Below, piece by piece: positions 54,518 through 64,000 of a DNA stretch of 64,000 bases. Origin of the DNA: Bacteroidaceae bacterium (GTDB lineage Bacteria; Bacteroidota; Bacteroidia; Bacteroidales; Bacteroidaceae); NCBI GenBank assembly GCA_017407905.1, contig JAFQVS010000078.1:1-64000 (forward strand), read 5' to 3'. The notes under the pieces were generated by a model. That model was not told where the DNA came from. It ran no database searches and was given only the letters and a program-made list of their open reading frames with translations. The translations under genes and the position numbers were made by a program. Positions within the stretch are counted from its first letter, which is position 1, and the number at the start of each line of letters is the position of its first letter.

Positions 54518-57418
54518 ATGCAAAACAAAGGATTTGTAAAAGTATTTGCGCTGCTGCTTACGCTGGTGTGCGTGTTCTATCTTTCATTCTCTTTTGTAAC
54601 AAGTTCTCACAATAGTAAGGCCGCCCAAGACCCTAAGGGCGTGCAGCACTATATGGACTCTATGCAAAATGAGAATGTATGGCTTGGCATATACAGCCTC
54701 AGAGAGTGCCGCGAAATGCAGATTGGCCTTGGACTCGACCTTCAGGGCGGTATGAATGTGATTATGGAGGTATCGGTTGCCGACGTTGTAAAAGCACTGT
54801 CGGGCTACAAGGCCGACCCCGCTTTTAACGAAGCTGTTGAGACTGCAAGAAAGCAGGCTGTAACAAGCGACGCCGATTTTATCACACTGTTTGTAAAAGA
54901 GTACAAAAGACTTGTTCCCGATGGTAGTCTGGCAACAATTTTTGCTACTCAGCAGTTGAAGGACAAGGTTAACACCCGCTCGACCGACAGCGAGGTTGAG
55001 GCTGTGCTCCGTCAGGAGGTTCAGGCTGCGGTGGATAACTCGTTCAACGTGCTCCGTACACGTATCGACCGCTTCGGTGTTGTTCAGCCCAATATTCAGA
55101 CACTCGAGGGTATGGGACGCATTATGATTGAGCTTCCCGGTGTAAAAGAGCCCGAGCGCGTACGTAAACTGCTTCAGGGTTCGGCTAACCTTGAATTTTG
55201 GGAGACATACAATGCAAGCGAGATTATGCCCGCGCTTGTTGCCATCAACAATAAGATTGCAGCCGAGGCAACTCCTGCCGAGGAGGCAAGCGCCGACAGC
55301 GTTGACGTCGAGGCGGCTCTTTCGAGCGACAATGGCTCGGACGAGCAGGCTCGTTCGCTCTTCTCGGCATTGCTGCCCAACGACCGTGGTCAGTTGCACG
55401 CAAGCGTAGTTGGTGTTGCACACTATCTCGACACAGCCGAGGTTAACGCAATGCTCTCGCGTCCCGACATTAAGAAGATGCTCCCCGCCGACCTTCGTCT
55501 CTTCTGGGGTGTTTATGCACTGAACAAGACCGAGGAGAACAACCTCTACGAGCTTTACGCCGTAAAGACTACACAGCGCAACGGCCGTGCAGCCCTTGAG
55601 GGTGATGTAATTGTTGACGCTGCCGATACTTACGACCAATATGGTCGTCCTTGTGTAACAATGGCGATGAACACCGATGGTTCGCGTCGTTGGGCACAGA
55701 TCACAAAGAGCAACGTGGGCCGCAGCATCGCTGTTGTGCTTGACGGTTACGTTTACAGTGCTCCCAACGTGTCGGGCGAAATTTCGGGTGGTCGTTCCGA
55801 GATTACCGGCTCGTTTACCATCGACGAGACTAAGGACTTGGCCAACGTGCTCCGTTCGGGTAAGATGCCCGCTCCCGCACGCATCGTATCTGAGGATATT
55901 GTAGGTCCCTCGCTGGGTCAGGAGTCAATTAACCAAGGAATGTGGTCGTTTGTGGTTGCATTCGTGCTCCTTATGATATATATGTGCGCGGTATATGGCA
56001 TTATCCCCGGTGCCGTGGCAAATATGGCTCTGCTCTTGAACCTCTTCTTTACTCTCGGTGTGCTTGCATCGTTCCAAGCAGCGCTTACAATGTCGGGTAT
56101 TGCCGGTATTGTGCTCACATTGGGTATGGCCGTGGATGCCAACGTGCTTATCTACGAGCGTACAAAGGAGGAGCTTCGTGCGGGTAAGAAGGTTGTTGCC
56201 GCTCTTGCCGATGGTTACAAGAATGCTTTCTCGGCCATCTTCGACTCGAACTTTACCTCTATTATAACAGGTATAATTCTGTTCTATTTTGGTACAGGCC
56301 CCATCCGCGGATTTGCCACAACGCTTATCATCGGTATTGTATGTTCGTTCTTTACTGCCGTGTTCCTCACACGTATTGTATATGAGCACTTTATGAACAA
56401 GGGCAAATGGCAGAATCTGACATTTGTTACCAATTTCTCGAAGAATTGGTTCCTCGGCACAAAATACAACTTTATGAAGGCTGCGAAGACTTCGCTTATT
56501 GTATTTGGTGTGGCTGCTCTTGTTTCTATCGCTTCGTTTGCTGTTCGTGGACTAAGTCAGAGCATCGACTTTACCGGTGGACGTAACTTTGTTGTTCAAT
56601 TCGAGCAGCAGGTTGAGCCCGAGACTGTGCGCACGCTTCTGCGCGAGGTAATCACCGAGGATAATGTTCAGGCTATTGCGCTGGGTACCGATAAAAAGAC
56701 TATCCGTGTATCGACTAACTATCGTATAAATGACGATGCTATAAATGTGGATTCCGAGATTGAGGAATTCTTGTACAACGCATTTATGAAGGGTGGCTTG
56801 TTGAGCAAAGACCTTGACCTTGCTACTTTCATCGACCGCGACAACCGTGCGGGTGGTTCTATCATCAGCTCGCAGAAGGTGGGTCCCAGCATTGCCGACG
56901 ATATTAAGACAAGCGCTATTTGGTCGGTTGCTTTTGCTCTTGTGGCAATCTTCCTCTATATTTTGGTTCGTTTCCGCAATGTGGCTTATAGTATCGGTTC
57001 TATTGTGGCTCTTACCTCGGACGTTGTTCTTATCTTGGGTTGCTACTCACTGCTGTGGGGCGTGCTTCCTATGTCGCTCGAGGTTGACCAGACATTTATC
57101 GGTGCCATCCTTACTGCCATCGGTTACTCTATCAACGATAAGGTGGTTGTGTTCGACCGTGTACGTGAGTTTACGGCTCTTTATCCCAAGCGTGGTAAAT
57201 TCGAGTTGTTCAATGAGTCGCTTAACACTACTTTGGCGCGTACAATAAATACTTCGGTTAGTACTTTGATTGTGCTGCTCTGTATATTTGTTCTTGGTGG
57301 CGACAGTATCCGCAGCTTCTCGTTTGCAATGATTCTTGGTGTGATTTTTGGTACACTCTCTTCATTGTTCATTGCTGCTCCTGTTGCTTACAGTATACTG
57401 AACAGACAGTCTAAATAA
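54518..57418 (+). CDS. secDF: SecDF fusion, Sec translocase accessory
   Basis: A 966-residue fusion of SecD and SecF that uses the proton motive force to complete protein export. SecD occupies about 1-620: N-terminal membrane helix, GLDLQGGMNVIMEVSV, a large periplasmic domain (with a low-complexity acidic insertion about 245-285), then five helices with GMAVDANVLIYERTKEELRAG. SecF occupies about 640-966 with QSIDFTGGRNFVVQFE and a second six-helix bundle ending FGTLSSLFIAAPVAYSIL. The fused form is typical of Bacteroidota. Transcribed alone between strong terminators. Confidence 0.96.
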   Translation: MQNKGFVKVFALLLTLVCVFYLSFSFVTSSHNSKAAQDPKGVQHYMDSMQNENVWLGIYSLRECREMQIGLGLDLQGGMNVIMEVSVADVVKALSGYKADPAFNEAVETARKQAVTSDADFITLFVKEYKRLVPDGSLATIFATQQLKDKVNTRSTDSEVEAVLRQEVQAAVDNSFNVLRTRIDRFGVVQPNIQTLEGMGRIMIELPGVKEPERVRKLLQGSANLEFWETYNASEIMPALVAINNKIAAEATPAEEASADSVDVEAALSSDNGSDEQARSLFSALLPNDRGQLHASVVGVAHYLDTAEVNAMLSRPDIKKMLPADLRLFWGVYALNKTEENNLYELYAVKTTQRNGRAALEGDVIVDAADTYDQYGRPCVTMAMNTDGSRRWAQITKSNVGRSIAVVLDGYVYSAPNVSGEISGGRSEITGSFTIDETKDLANVLRSGKMPAPARIVSEDIVGPSLGQESINQGMWSFVVAFVLLMIYMCAVYGIIPGAVANMALLLNLFFTLGVLASFQAALTMSGIAGIVLTLGMAVDANVLIYERTKEELRAGKKVVAALADGYKNAFSAIFDSNFTSIITGIILFYFGTGPIRGFATTLIIGIVCSFFTAVFLTRIVYEHFMNKGKWQNLTFVTNFSKNWFLGTKYNFMKAAKTSLIVFGVAALVSIASFAVRGLSQSIDFTGGRNFVVQFEQQVEPETVRTLLREVITEDNVQAIALGTDKKTIRVSTNYRINDDAINVDSEIEEFLYNAFMKGGLLSKDLDLATFIDRDNRAGGSIISSQKVGPSIADDIKTSAIWSVAFALVAIFLYILVRFRNVAYSIGSIVALTSDVVLILGCYSLLWGVLPMSLEVDQTFIGAILTAIGYSINDKVVVFDRVREFTALYPKRGKFELFNESLNTTLARTINTSVSTLIVLLCIFVLGGDSIRSFSFAMILGVIFGTLSSLFIAAPVAYSILNRQSK

Positions 57419-57440
57419 GTAATTAAGGAGACTATATAAA

Positions 57441-57481
57441 ACATAGCCTTTCCACCCACGGTGGAAAGGCTATGTTTTTTT
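57441..57481 (+). terminator. Terminator after secDF
   Basis: ACATAGCCTTTCCACC (57441-57456) pairs perfectly with GGTGGAAAGGCTATGT (57460-57475), loop CAC, then a T run. Confidence 0.94.
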
Positions 57482-57571
57482 GTGGCCGGCTGTGTGCGGC
57501 GGTGCTCTTTATTGTTTCGCGTGGCTCTTATAGTGGGGTGGAGTGATGAGGCTTTTCGGCCGTCGAGGGGC

Positions 57572-58867
57572 TTAGGCGCTCTGTATGCGTTCCTTTATGT
57601 ATGCAAAGGCAAAGGGGCATTTGTCGCAGGCGCTCTTGTCGCAATAGTTTTTTTGCAGTTGTATGAGGGCTTGTGAGTCGGCGGCGCAATCAATTGTTAT
57701 TGCTGCCTGTGTCCAGCGGCGGGTTATGCTGTTTATCTCGCCGGGGAGGTTGTGCAGTATCTCTTCGGCTTTTTCGCATAGTGTGGCGTCGTTGCGGTGC
57801 TTGCCGTAGGCGTATAGTATCGGGGCTATTGTGTTTATTATCAATGTTTCTATCTGTGATTTTCTTAAGGGGCCGCATCCTGTGGTTGTTGTGCCTCCGA
57901 ATTGTAGGTGGTTCCGCCAATAGCCTTGCGGGATGGCTTGCAGCCTCTCCTCTATCTCTTTTAGTGTGTCGCACGATGATAACGAGGAGAGCGTGGCGCT
58001 TGCCTTGCTGTATAGTGTGGCTAAGCGGGCGATGCGCAGATGCGGGGTCGAGCTGCTGCTCCACGCTTTTCCGTTCATACTCTTGAGGCCGAATTTTGTG
58101 GATAGGAATTTGTATTCGCGCAGAAGGTCGTTGTAGTAGGGGGTCGCGAGGGCCTCGGCGCGATAGTATGCGGGTATTGTCTCTTCGTTGAGCAGGCCTG
58201 CCTGCCCGAAGAACATTGCTTCTATTTGTAGGGGGTTGTCGCGGTGTTTCCCGAGGGCTTGCATATTCAGCAGCGAGGCCCACTGCTCGAATGTGCTGCT
58301 CTGCACGCCGAATCCGAAATTGCGAGCCAGCAGCTTGAAGAGGGTCTCCTCCCACCGTTGGTCGCATAGGGTGTGAAGCGCCTCGATGCGTCGGGCCTTC
58401 TCTTCGATGCGCTCGACGAGCAGACGCGAGAGGCGGCTGTGCAGATGTATTTTGGGCATTGTTGCTATTGTGTCGTGGCAGGGGAGTCTCTTTCGCTCTT
58501 TTTTTATTGCACGATACTCGCGCTCGGCCTCGGGTGGGTAGCTTATGCGCAACTGCGGGACGTACTCGCCGTGAGGCAGCATTGTCTCAATGTCGTCGCT
58601 CTCTATTATGTGCAGGATTATGTTCTTGTAGCTGTCGTTGCCGCTTTTGTGAATTTCTTTCTCCCAATCGCTGCTTCTTTGGTGCAGGATTATGTTGCCC
58701 GACCACTCGCGCTCGCCTATCCTTAGGCGTGCGTTGCGGAAAATGTTGCCGTCGGCGGGGGTGTGCTCGCCCGGCTCGATGATTCTTACCGGCTCGCCAT
58801 TTGTGGTGTGTAGTTTTTGGCCTGCGAGCATTCGGCTCTTCCAGATGTAGTGCATTAGGGTACTCAT
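57572..58867 (-). CDS. DUF2851 family protein
   Basis: A 431-residue protein of the DUF2851 family, which I know mostly from Bacteroidota and which has no established function. Landmarks are the N-terminal LMHYIWKSRML, GNIILHQRSSDW, NIILHIIESDD, and a C-terminal CDKSACDKCPFA cluster with three to four cysteines that could bind metal. The ATG at 58867 is preferred; the upstream TTG at 58891 lies within a -7-like AATATTTG. A terminator and this promoter-like element separate it from the PgpH-like gene upstream. Confidence 0.82.
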   Translation of the reverse strand: MSTLMHYIWKSRMLAGQKLHTTNGEPVRIIEPGEHTPADGNIFRNARLRIGEREWSGNIILHQRSSDWEKEIHKSGNDSYKNIILHIIESDDIETMLPHGEYVPQLRISYPPEAEREYRAIKKERKRLPCHDTIATMPKIHLHSRLSRLLVERIEEKARRIEALHTLCDQRWEETLFKLLARNFGFGVQSSTFEQWASLLNMQALGKHRDNPLQIEAMFFGQAGLLNEETIPAYYRAEALATPYYNDLLREYKFLSTKFGLKSMNGKAWSSSSTPHLRIARLATLYSKASATLSSLSSCDTLKEIEERLQAIPQGYWRNHLQFGGTTTTGCGPLRKSQIETLIINTIAPILYAYGKHRNDATLCEKAEEILHNLPGEINSITRRWTQAAITIDCAADSQALIQLQKNYCDKSACDKCPFAFAYIKERIQSA

Positions 58868-58902
58868 AATTTCGACATTTTGTGTCTGCAAATATTGTAT
58901 GC

Positions 58903-58936
58903 AAAAGGGACGAAACGCAAATGTTTCGTCCCTTTT
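58903..58936 (-). terminator. Terminator after the PgpH-like gene
   Basis: AAAAGGGACGAAAC pairs perfectly with GTTTCGTCCCTTTT around a 6-base loop. On the minus strand it follows the HD-domain gene and precedes the DUF2851 start. Confidence 0.85.
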
Positions 58937-59017
58937 AATGTTCTTTTTTAACTTATTTTCACAGAAAGGGTGTACTCTTCTTCTTCTCGCGCGTGCGCGT
59001 ACATAATAATATATTGT

Positions 59018-61072
59018 TTATTTTTTCTTTTCTGTGGGGTAGCTTATGCGTGTGTGATAGATGGCTTTTAGTCGCTCTTTGAAGGTTTTTTTGATGGTCT
59101 CGATGTCGCGGAAGGTTAGGGGGCTCATCCTGAGCTCGCCGTCTTTTACTTTGCCATCGACTATTCTCTCGACAAGGGTGTCGATGTTCTCGGCGGTATA
59201 TTCCTTGAGGCTGTGCGATGCTGCTTCGACGCAGTCGGCAAGCATCAGTATGCCCTGCTCGCGTGTCGAGGGCTGCGGGCCGGGGTAGCTGAAGAGGCTC
59301 TCGTCGATTGTCTCGTCGGGGTGGGCGTTTTTATAGGTAATGTAAAAATATCCTGTTTTTGAGATTCCGTGGTGTGTGGTGATAAAATCTTTTATTGTGC
59401 GCGGCAGATGGTGCTTGTCGGCAAGGGCGACGCCGTCGGTTACGTGCTTGATGATTATGCGTGCGCTCTCTTGTGGTTCGAGATTGTCGTGGGGGTTGAT
59501 GCCTCCGCTCTGATTCTCGGTAAAGTAGATGGGGTTAAGGGTCTTTCCAATGTCGTGGAAGAGGGCGCCTGTTCGCACCTCTAAACTGTTGGCGCCGATG
59601 CTGCGGGCTGCGTCGGCTGCAAGATTACCTACCTGCATCGAGTGCTGGAAGGTGCCGGGGGCGTCCTGCGAGAGCTTGCGCAGAAGCTCGCTGTTTATAT
59701 TGGAGATTTCAATTAGCGTTACATTCGACACAAAGCCGAAGAGCTTTTCTATGATGAACATCAGGGGGTAGGCAAAGAGTAGCAGCACGGCGCTGATGAC
59801 AAAATAGAGGTACATTGCCAGATTCAGTTTGCTTATGTCGTTCTCTATTATAATCTCGTAGGCAAAATAGAAGAGCGAATAGAAGAGGAATATGTACAGG
59901 GCGCATCGCAGCATCTGCGAGCGGGCCGAAAAGTCTTTCATACATATAAGCGCCACAATACCGGCCGGAATTTGCAAGAGTACAAATTCGTAGGGGGCGG
60001 TGAGCATTATTGAGCACATTATTATGGAGATTGTGTGCGTGAGGAAGGCTGTGCGCTTGCTTGTGAACAGACACAGCAGCATAGGTATAAGCACGATGGG
60101 CAGCATAAATACGTTGCCTACGCGCAGCTGCATCATTATGCCCACGATTATGGGGAAGAGTGTGGCCGAGAGTATTACCAGCAGGAACATATTTGTGCTG
60201 CGGGCAACCTCGGGGAGGTAGATGTATATGTAGGCCAACAGGGCGGCGAAGCACATAATGACGAATATTATCTGCCCGATGAGCATAAAGGTGGTTTTTT
60301 TGTCGTCGCTGTGGCGCTTGTCGAGCTCGTAGCTGTACGATTCGAGTATCTGATATACTTTTTCATCGACAATGTCGCCGCGTGCGATGATTTTTTGTCC
60401 TTTCTGCACAATGCCGTTGCTGGCCGAGAGGGCGTCGAGCTCTTGTTGCAGCGAGTGGGCCGAGTGTAGCGAGTCGTAACGGACGTTGGGCATAATAAAC
60501 TCGTCGAGGCGCAGGCTGTTTACTATCTCTTGCGGCAGCGTGTCGCCCTCGGTGAGTATGCGGTAGGCTTCGGGGATTTTCAGGAAGCGGCTTTTGCTCT
60601 CGGTTGTCGAGACGTTGTTGCTTATGAGCTTTACGTTGACGGCATTTTGTGTGTAGGGGAGGTCGAGGTCGCCCGAGGATACTACGCCGCGCTCGTAGAT
60701 TTTTTGCAGACGGTTTTTGTAGGTGAGATAGGTCTCGCGGGGGATTATGTCGTTGAATTTGCCGTAGTATCGGTCGCGTAACTCGCGCAGTGCAATGTCA
60801 AAGACGGTGGTGTCTTTTACAAAATAGGGGGCGAAATTGGTGCGCACGCTGTCCTGCTCGGCGCTCATCTGCTGCTGGCTTTTGTATATGGGAAAGTCGA
60901 ATCCGGCCATCAGCTGGCTGTATGTCCACGGGGTGTTCAGGCTGAATTGGTAGTTGAATACTCGGTCGCGCGGCATAAAATATATTACTGCCGATATACA
61001 CAAAAGGACTGTTACTGTTTGCTGGAATATTCTGAATCTTTTTCCGAAAATGCGTTTTATGCTCTTTTTCAT
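59018..61072 (-). CDS. PgpH-type 7TM HD-domain phosphohydrolase (candidate c-di-AMP phosphodiesterase)
   Basis: A 684-residue membrane protein. An N-terminal helix is followed by a periplasmic 7TM-HD extracellular domain (about 40-265), seven membrane helices (about 270-475) and a cytosolic HD domain. The HDIG motif is FHDIGKTLNP at about 505-514; THHGISKTGYFY supplies further metal ligands. PgpH of Listeria hydrolyses cyclic di-AMP; by homology this is the expected activity. A TACATTTG element lies 83 bases upstream. Confidence 0.9.
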   Translation of the reverse strand: MKKSIKRIFGKRFRIFQQTVTVLLCISAVIYFMPRDRVFNYQFSLNTPWTYSQLMAGFDFPIYKSQQQMSAEQDSVRTNFAPYFVKDTTVFDIALRELRDRYYGKFNDIIPRETYLTYKNRLQKIYERGVVSSGDLDLPYTQNAVNVKLISNNVSTTESKSRFLKIPEAYRILTEGDTLPQEIVNSLRLDEFIMPNVRYDSLHSAHSLQQELDALSASNGIVQKGQKIIARGDIVDEKVYQILESYSYELDKRHSDDKKTTFMLIGQIIFVIMCFAALLAYIYIYLPEVARSTNMFLLVILSATLFPIIVGIMMQLRVGNVFMLPIVLIPMLLCLFTSKRTAFLTHTISIIMCSIMLTAPYEFVLLQIPAGIVALICMKDFSARSQMLRCALYIFLFYSLFYFAYEIIIENDISKLNLAMYLYFVISAVLLLFAYPLMFIIEKLFGFVSNVTLIEISNINSELLRKLSQDAPGTFQHSMQVGNLAADAARSIGANSLEVRTGALFHDIGKTLNPIYFTENQSGGINPHDNLEPQESARIIIKHVTDGVALADKHHLPRTIKDFITTHHGISKTGYFYITYKNAHPDETIDESLFSYPGPQPSTREQGILMLADCVEAASHSLKEYTAENIDTLVERIVDGKVKDGELRMSPLTFRDIETIKKTFKERLKAIYHTRISYPTEKKK

Positions 61073-61154
61073 AATGTACTACTTTTTTGTTTGTTTTTAG
61101 CGGTTGCAGGCCTTTTGTGGCTTGCAATGCGGTGGACTTTTTTACCGCTAATGG

Positions 61155-61162
61155 CAAATGTA
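61155..61162 (-). promoter_or_regulatory. -7 element of the PgpH-like gene
   Basis: Minus-strand TACATTTG (plus CAAATGTA) matches TAnnTTTG, with a minus-strand TTG (plus CAA at 61180-61182) 17 bases upstream. Confidence 0.6.
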
Positions 61163-61319
61163 CTAAAAAATAGGATATACAATATTTTATATGGGATAAA
61201 TATTCTCTGCGAGTGATAAAAGTGTTGGTATTTTTCGGCTCTTGTGTTGGGGGGCGAGCCTTGAAAAATGGCGATGGATTGTTTTTTTGTTGCTTTTATT
61301 GTTGGGGGAGTGTGAATAT

Positions 61320-61560
61320 TTTCAGCGATCGTTGTGAAAATCTAAAGTAATCTGTATTTTTTTTGCTCGCTTGTTAGTATATTTGCGCTTACGCGCGAAT
61401 ATAATAGATGCGGCTCGGAATAAAAAAACAAGTTTACTTGTTTTTTCTTCTCTCGCCTTTTGCTATATTTGCTTTTCAAGTGAATATACACTGCACTCGC
61501 TTTGTAAAATATTGAAGTAAACTTCATATTTTCCGCTCGTTTGTTTGTATATTTGCAGGT
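61320..61560 (+). promoter_or_regulatory. AT-rich region with three -7 elements before gltX
   Basis: TATATTTG occurs three times, at 61378-61385, 61464-61471 and 61548-61555. The first and third sit in two diverged copies of a roughly 40-base sequence (about 61348-61388 and 61520-61560) sharing TGTATTTT/CATATTTT, GCTCG, TTGTT and TATATTTGC. The third lies 87 bases before the gltX ATG and is the best promoter candidate; the others may be extra promoters or decayed copies. The rest of 61163-61642 shows no gene. Confidence 0.55.
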
Positions 61561-61642
61561 GGAATATGTTAAAATAGGAAAATAATCCCGATGCGGCTAC
61601 CTATTATTAACACTGTAAATTGTTAATTAGAAAAATATTACA

Positions 61643-63160
61643 ATGAACGATAGAAAAGTAAGAGTGCGCTTTGCGCCCAGCCCCACAGGCCCTTTGCACA
61701 TTGGTGGTGTAAGAACTGCGTTGTATAATTATCTGTTTGCCCGCAAGCACGGGGGCGATTTTATCTTCCGTATCGAGGATACCGACTCGAACCGATTCGT
61801 CGAAGGGGCCGAGGAGTATATCCTTGAGTCGTTCCGTTGGCTGGGGGTGGAGTTTGACGAGGGTGTTACCTTTGGTGGCGAGCACGGCCCCTATCGTCAG
61901 TCGGAGCGCCGCGAGATTTATAAAAAATATGTCAAGCAATTGCTCGACGCGGGAAAGGCTTATATTGCCTTCGATACTCCCTCAGAACTTGACGAGAAGC
62001 GCGCGGCAATAAATAATTTCCAATATGACGCATCGACCCGTATGCAGATGCGTAACTCGTTGACCCTCGCGCCCGAGGAGGTGCAGGCGCTCATCGCGAG
62101 CGGGCATCAATATGTGGTGCGTTTTCTCGTCGAGCCGGGGCAGAAGGTTGTTGTGAACGACCTTATTCGCGGCGTCGTAACAATTGATTCCTCTATCCTC
62201 GACGATAAGGTGCTCTATAAATCGGCCGACGAGCTTCCTACCTACCATCTTGCCAATATTGTTGACGACCATCTTATGGAGGTGTCGCACGTGATACGTG
62301 GCGAGGAGTGGTTGCCCTCGGCGCCGCTGCACGTGCTTCTTTATAGGGCGTTCGGTTGGGAGGATACAATGCCTCAATTTGCTCATCTGTCGCTGCTGCT
62401 CAAGCCCGAGGGCAACGGTAAACTGAGCAAGCGCGACGGCGACCGCTTGGGATTCCCCGTGTTCCCCCTTGAGTGGCACGACCCCGCGAGCGGCGCAGTG
62501 TCATCGGGCTTCCGCGAGGCAGGTTATCTGCCCGAGGCTGTCATAAATTTCCTTGCGCTTCTTGGCTGGAACCCCGGCGACGACGTCGAGCTTATGACAA
62601 TGGACGACCTTATCGCAAAATTCGACCTTGCAAAGTGTAGCAAGGCCGGTGCACGCTTCGACTATAAGAAAATGATATGGTTCAACCACGAATATATTCT
62701 GCGCACGGCCGACAGCGAGATTGCCCGTATGTTCAAGCCCATCGTCGAGGCGCACGGGATAGAGGTGCAGATGCCGCTGCTCGAAAAAATTGTGTCGCTG
62801 ATGAAGGGTCGCATAAATTTTGTTCACGAGCTGTGGGACGCTTGCAGTTTTTACTTTATCGCCCCCACCGAGTATGACGAAAAGACACGCAAAAAACGCT
62901 GGAAAGAGGACTCGGCCCAAAAAATGGGCGAGCTTGCCGACCTTCTCGAAAGCCTCGATGATTTCTCTATCGAGAATCAGGATAGCGCTGTGCATCAATG
63001 GATTGAGCAGAAGGGCTACTCGATGGGCGAGATTATGAACGCCTTCCGCCTTGCGCTTGTGGGCGAGGGTAAGGGCCCGCAGATGTTCGATATTTCGGGG
63101 CTCATCGGAAAAGAGGAGACGCTGACGCGTCTGCGCCGAGCAATCGAGGTGTTAGGATAA
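61643..63160 (+). CDS. gltX: Glutamyl-tRNA synthetase
   Basis: A 505-residue class I synthetase. The HIGH region is [20 protein letters not shown] near the N-terminus; the KMSKR loop appears as [17 protein letters not shown], a form with Leu for Met. The [17 protein letters not shown] segment is standard. The anticodon-binding helical domain ends the protein. Starts at an ATG 87 bases after a -7 element. waaA follows after 30 bases. Confidence 0.97.
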   Translation: MNDRKVRVRFAPSPTGPLHIGGVRTALYNYLFARKHGGDFIFRIEDTDSNRFVEGAEEYILESFRWLGVEFDEGVTFGGEHGPYRQSERREIYKKYVKQLLDAGKAYIAFDTPSELDEKRAAINNFQYDASTRMQMRNSLTLAPEEVQALIASGHQYVVRFLVEPGQKVVVNDLIRGVVTIDSSILDDKVLYKSADELPTYHLANIVDDHLMEVSHVIRGEEWLPSAPLHVLLYRAFGWEDTMPQFAHLSLLLKPEGNGKLSKRDGDRLGFPVFPLEWHDPASGAVSSGFREAGYLPEAVINFLALLGWNPGDDVELMTMDDLIAKFDLAKCSKAGARFDYKKMIWFNHEYILRTADSEIARMFKPIVEAHGIEVQMPLLEKIVSLMKGRINFVHELWDACSFYFIAPTEYDEKTRKKRWKEDSAQKMGELADLLESLDDFSIENQDSAVHQWIEQKGYSMGEIMNAFRLALVGEGKGPQMFDISGLIGKEETLTRLRRAIEVLG

Positions 63161-63190
63161 AAACGGTATCACGATAAAATAAAGGGGAAA

Positions 63191-64000
63191 ATGTACACGA
63201 TAGGCATATATATTTATATAGCTCTTGTAAAATTGGTGGCACTCTTCGGGCACAAAAAAGCCCAAAAGATGATTGCCGGACGCAAAGAGAGCTACGATAA
63301 ACTAAAGCAGGGAATTGAGCCCGGGGCCGAGTATCTGTGGTTCCACGTATCGTCGCTGGGCGAGTTCGAGCAGGGGCGACCGCTTATGGAGCGCATAAAG
63401 GCCGAGTATCCGCAATATAAAATTGTGCTCACATTCTTCTCGCCCTCGGGCTACGAATCGGCCAAAAAATATCAATTTGCCGATATAATCTGCTATATGC
63501 CTTTCGATACAGTGCTCAACGCCCGACGCTTCGTGCGTATGCTGCGCCCCAAAATGGCCTTCTTTGTAAAGTATGAATTTTGGATGAATTTCTTGGTCGA
63601 GCTCAGACGCAACAAAATACCCACATACAGCGTCTCGTCGATATTCCGCGCCGAGCAGATATTTTTCCGCCCGTGGGGATTCTTCTATCGCAAGGCGCTC
63701 AGATGCTTCGACCATCTGTACGTGCAGACAGAAAATTCAAAAAAACTACTCGCCGGCATCGGCATAAACTGCGTTACGGTAACGGGCGACACACGCTTCG
63801 ACCGCGTGGCGCGCATCCTTGAGGTTGCCCGCAGCCTGCCTCTTGTCGAGGCCTTTGTCGAGGGCGGTCGCAAGATTTTCATTGCAGGAAGCTCGTGGGG
63901 CCCCGACGAAGAGGTCTATATGCCCTATTTTCGTGGCAGTAAAGGGTGGAAACTCATTGTGGCCTCGCACGAGGTTGACGAGACACGCATAAAAGAGATT
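63191..64000 (+). CDS. waaA: 3-deoxy-D-manno-octulosonic acid transferase (partial, runs off window)
   Basis: The first 270 codons of a Kdo transferase, open to the edge of the window. The N-terminal membrane anchor is YTIGIYIYIALVKLVALFG. The acceptor-side signature WFHVSSLGEFEQGRPLMERI carries the Glu thought to be catalytic. YPQYKIVLTFFSPSGYE, MPFDTVLNARRF and VTGDTRFDRV follow, as in the family, and the linker to the C-terminal Rossmann domain (IAGSSWGPDEE) has been reached. It attaches Kdo to lipid A precursor at the inner membrane. It follows gltX by 30 bases, so is probably co-transcribed. Confidence 0.93.
   Translation, partial: MYTIGIYIYIALVKLVALFGHKKAQKMIAGRKESYDKLKQGIEPGAEYLWFHVSSLGEFEQGRPLMERIKAEYPQYKIVLTFFSPSGYESAKKYQFADIICYMPFDTVLNARRFVRMLRPKMAFFVKYEFWMNFLVELRRNKIPTYSVSSIFRAEQIFFRPWGFFYRKALRCFDHLYVQTENSKKLLAGIGINCVTVTGDTRFDRVARILEVARSLPLVEAFVEGGRKIFIAGSSWGPDEEVYMPYFRGSKGWKLIVASHEVDETRIKEI

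Overview
The window is a stretch of chromosome from a member of the Bacteroidota, most likely order Bacteroidales. Four lines of evidence support this. About twenty gene starts are preceded by the TAnnTTTG -7 element of the phylum's primary sigma factor, several with a TTG about 20 bases upstream, while Shine-Dalgarno sequences are mostly absent. Gene content is typical of the phylum: SecDF fusion, BlaI plus M56/TonB protein, OstA-like protein after periplasmic chaperones, DUF2851, PgpH-type HD protein, BspA-like leucine-rich protein. The 5S rRNA matches Bacteroidales 5S as I remember it. Genus cannot be fixed from the sequence alone (Muribaculaceae, Prevotellaceae and Bacteroidaceae are all plausible). 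Nearly everything is housekeeping; accessory DNA is concentrated at about 5.1-10.6 kb.

Layout. 1-550: the end of an rRNA operon (5S), its terminator, and two degraded partial copies of the 5S 3' half. 0.55-5.0 kb: an orphan histidine kinase, then DUF177/YceD-rpmF-era-der. 5.1-10.6 kb: an intergenic GC-rich repeat-like segment, a 1484-residue secreted BspA-like protein and a short peptide gene of unclear start, placed between der and the Mla-type genes. 10.6-15.2 kb: MlaF/MlaE (minus strand), LptB, and a BlaI/M56 sensor pair with a candidate operator. 15.5-22.9 kb: tig-clpP-clpX, recQ, guaB. 23.0-30.7 kb: an envelope-biogenesis cluster (PpiC chaperone, chaperone-like lipoprotein, SurA-like chaperone, OstA/LptA-like protein, small membrane protein) ending in mutL. 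30.9-32.6 kb: a major OmpA-like porin and two identical tRNA-Val genes.

32.7-38.1 kb: purB, an RsuA-type pseudouridine synthase, asnS and manC. 38.2-45.3 kb: a MltD-like lytic transglycosylase (minus), an RlmL-like 23S methyltransferase, purD, two membrane proteins, and the binding protein and ATPase of a zinc ABC transporter without its permease. 45.4-52.5 kb: two LTA-synthase-like sulfatase-fold proteins on opposite strands flanking a radical SAM protein; the minus-strand one is in an argS-rnhA-ltaS-like operon. 52.6-57.4 kb: two overlapping rhomboid protease genes and secDF. 57.6-64 kb: DUF2851 and PgpH-like HD phosphohydrolase (both minus), a 570-base AT-rich region with three -7 elements, gltX, and a waaA (Kdo transferase) gene that runs off the right edge.

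The genes fall into a few themes. Envelope construction and quality control is the largest (LptB, OstA-like, SurA-like chaperones, MlaEF, SecDF, WaaA, ManC, OmpA, lytic transglycosylase, LTA-synthase-like enzymes). Translation and RNA modification comes next (5S, tRNA-Val, L32, Era, Der, three aminoacyl-tRNA synthetases, two RNA-modifying enzymes with arginine-rich disordered tails), then proteostasis (trigger factor, ClpXP, rhomboids) and purine synthesis (guaB, purB, purD). I did not find a CRISPR array, prophage, insertion sequence or recognisable defence system. The best candidates for something less described are the der/mlaF accessory segment, the short peptide gene behind the BspA-like gene, the 5S remnants, and the duplicated promoter-like sequence before gltX.
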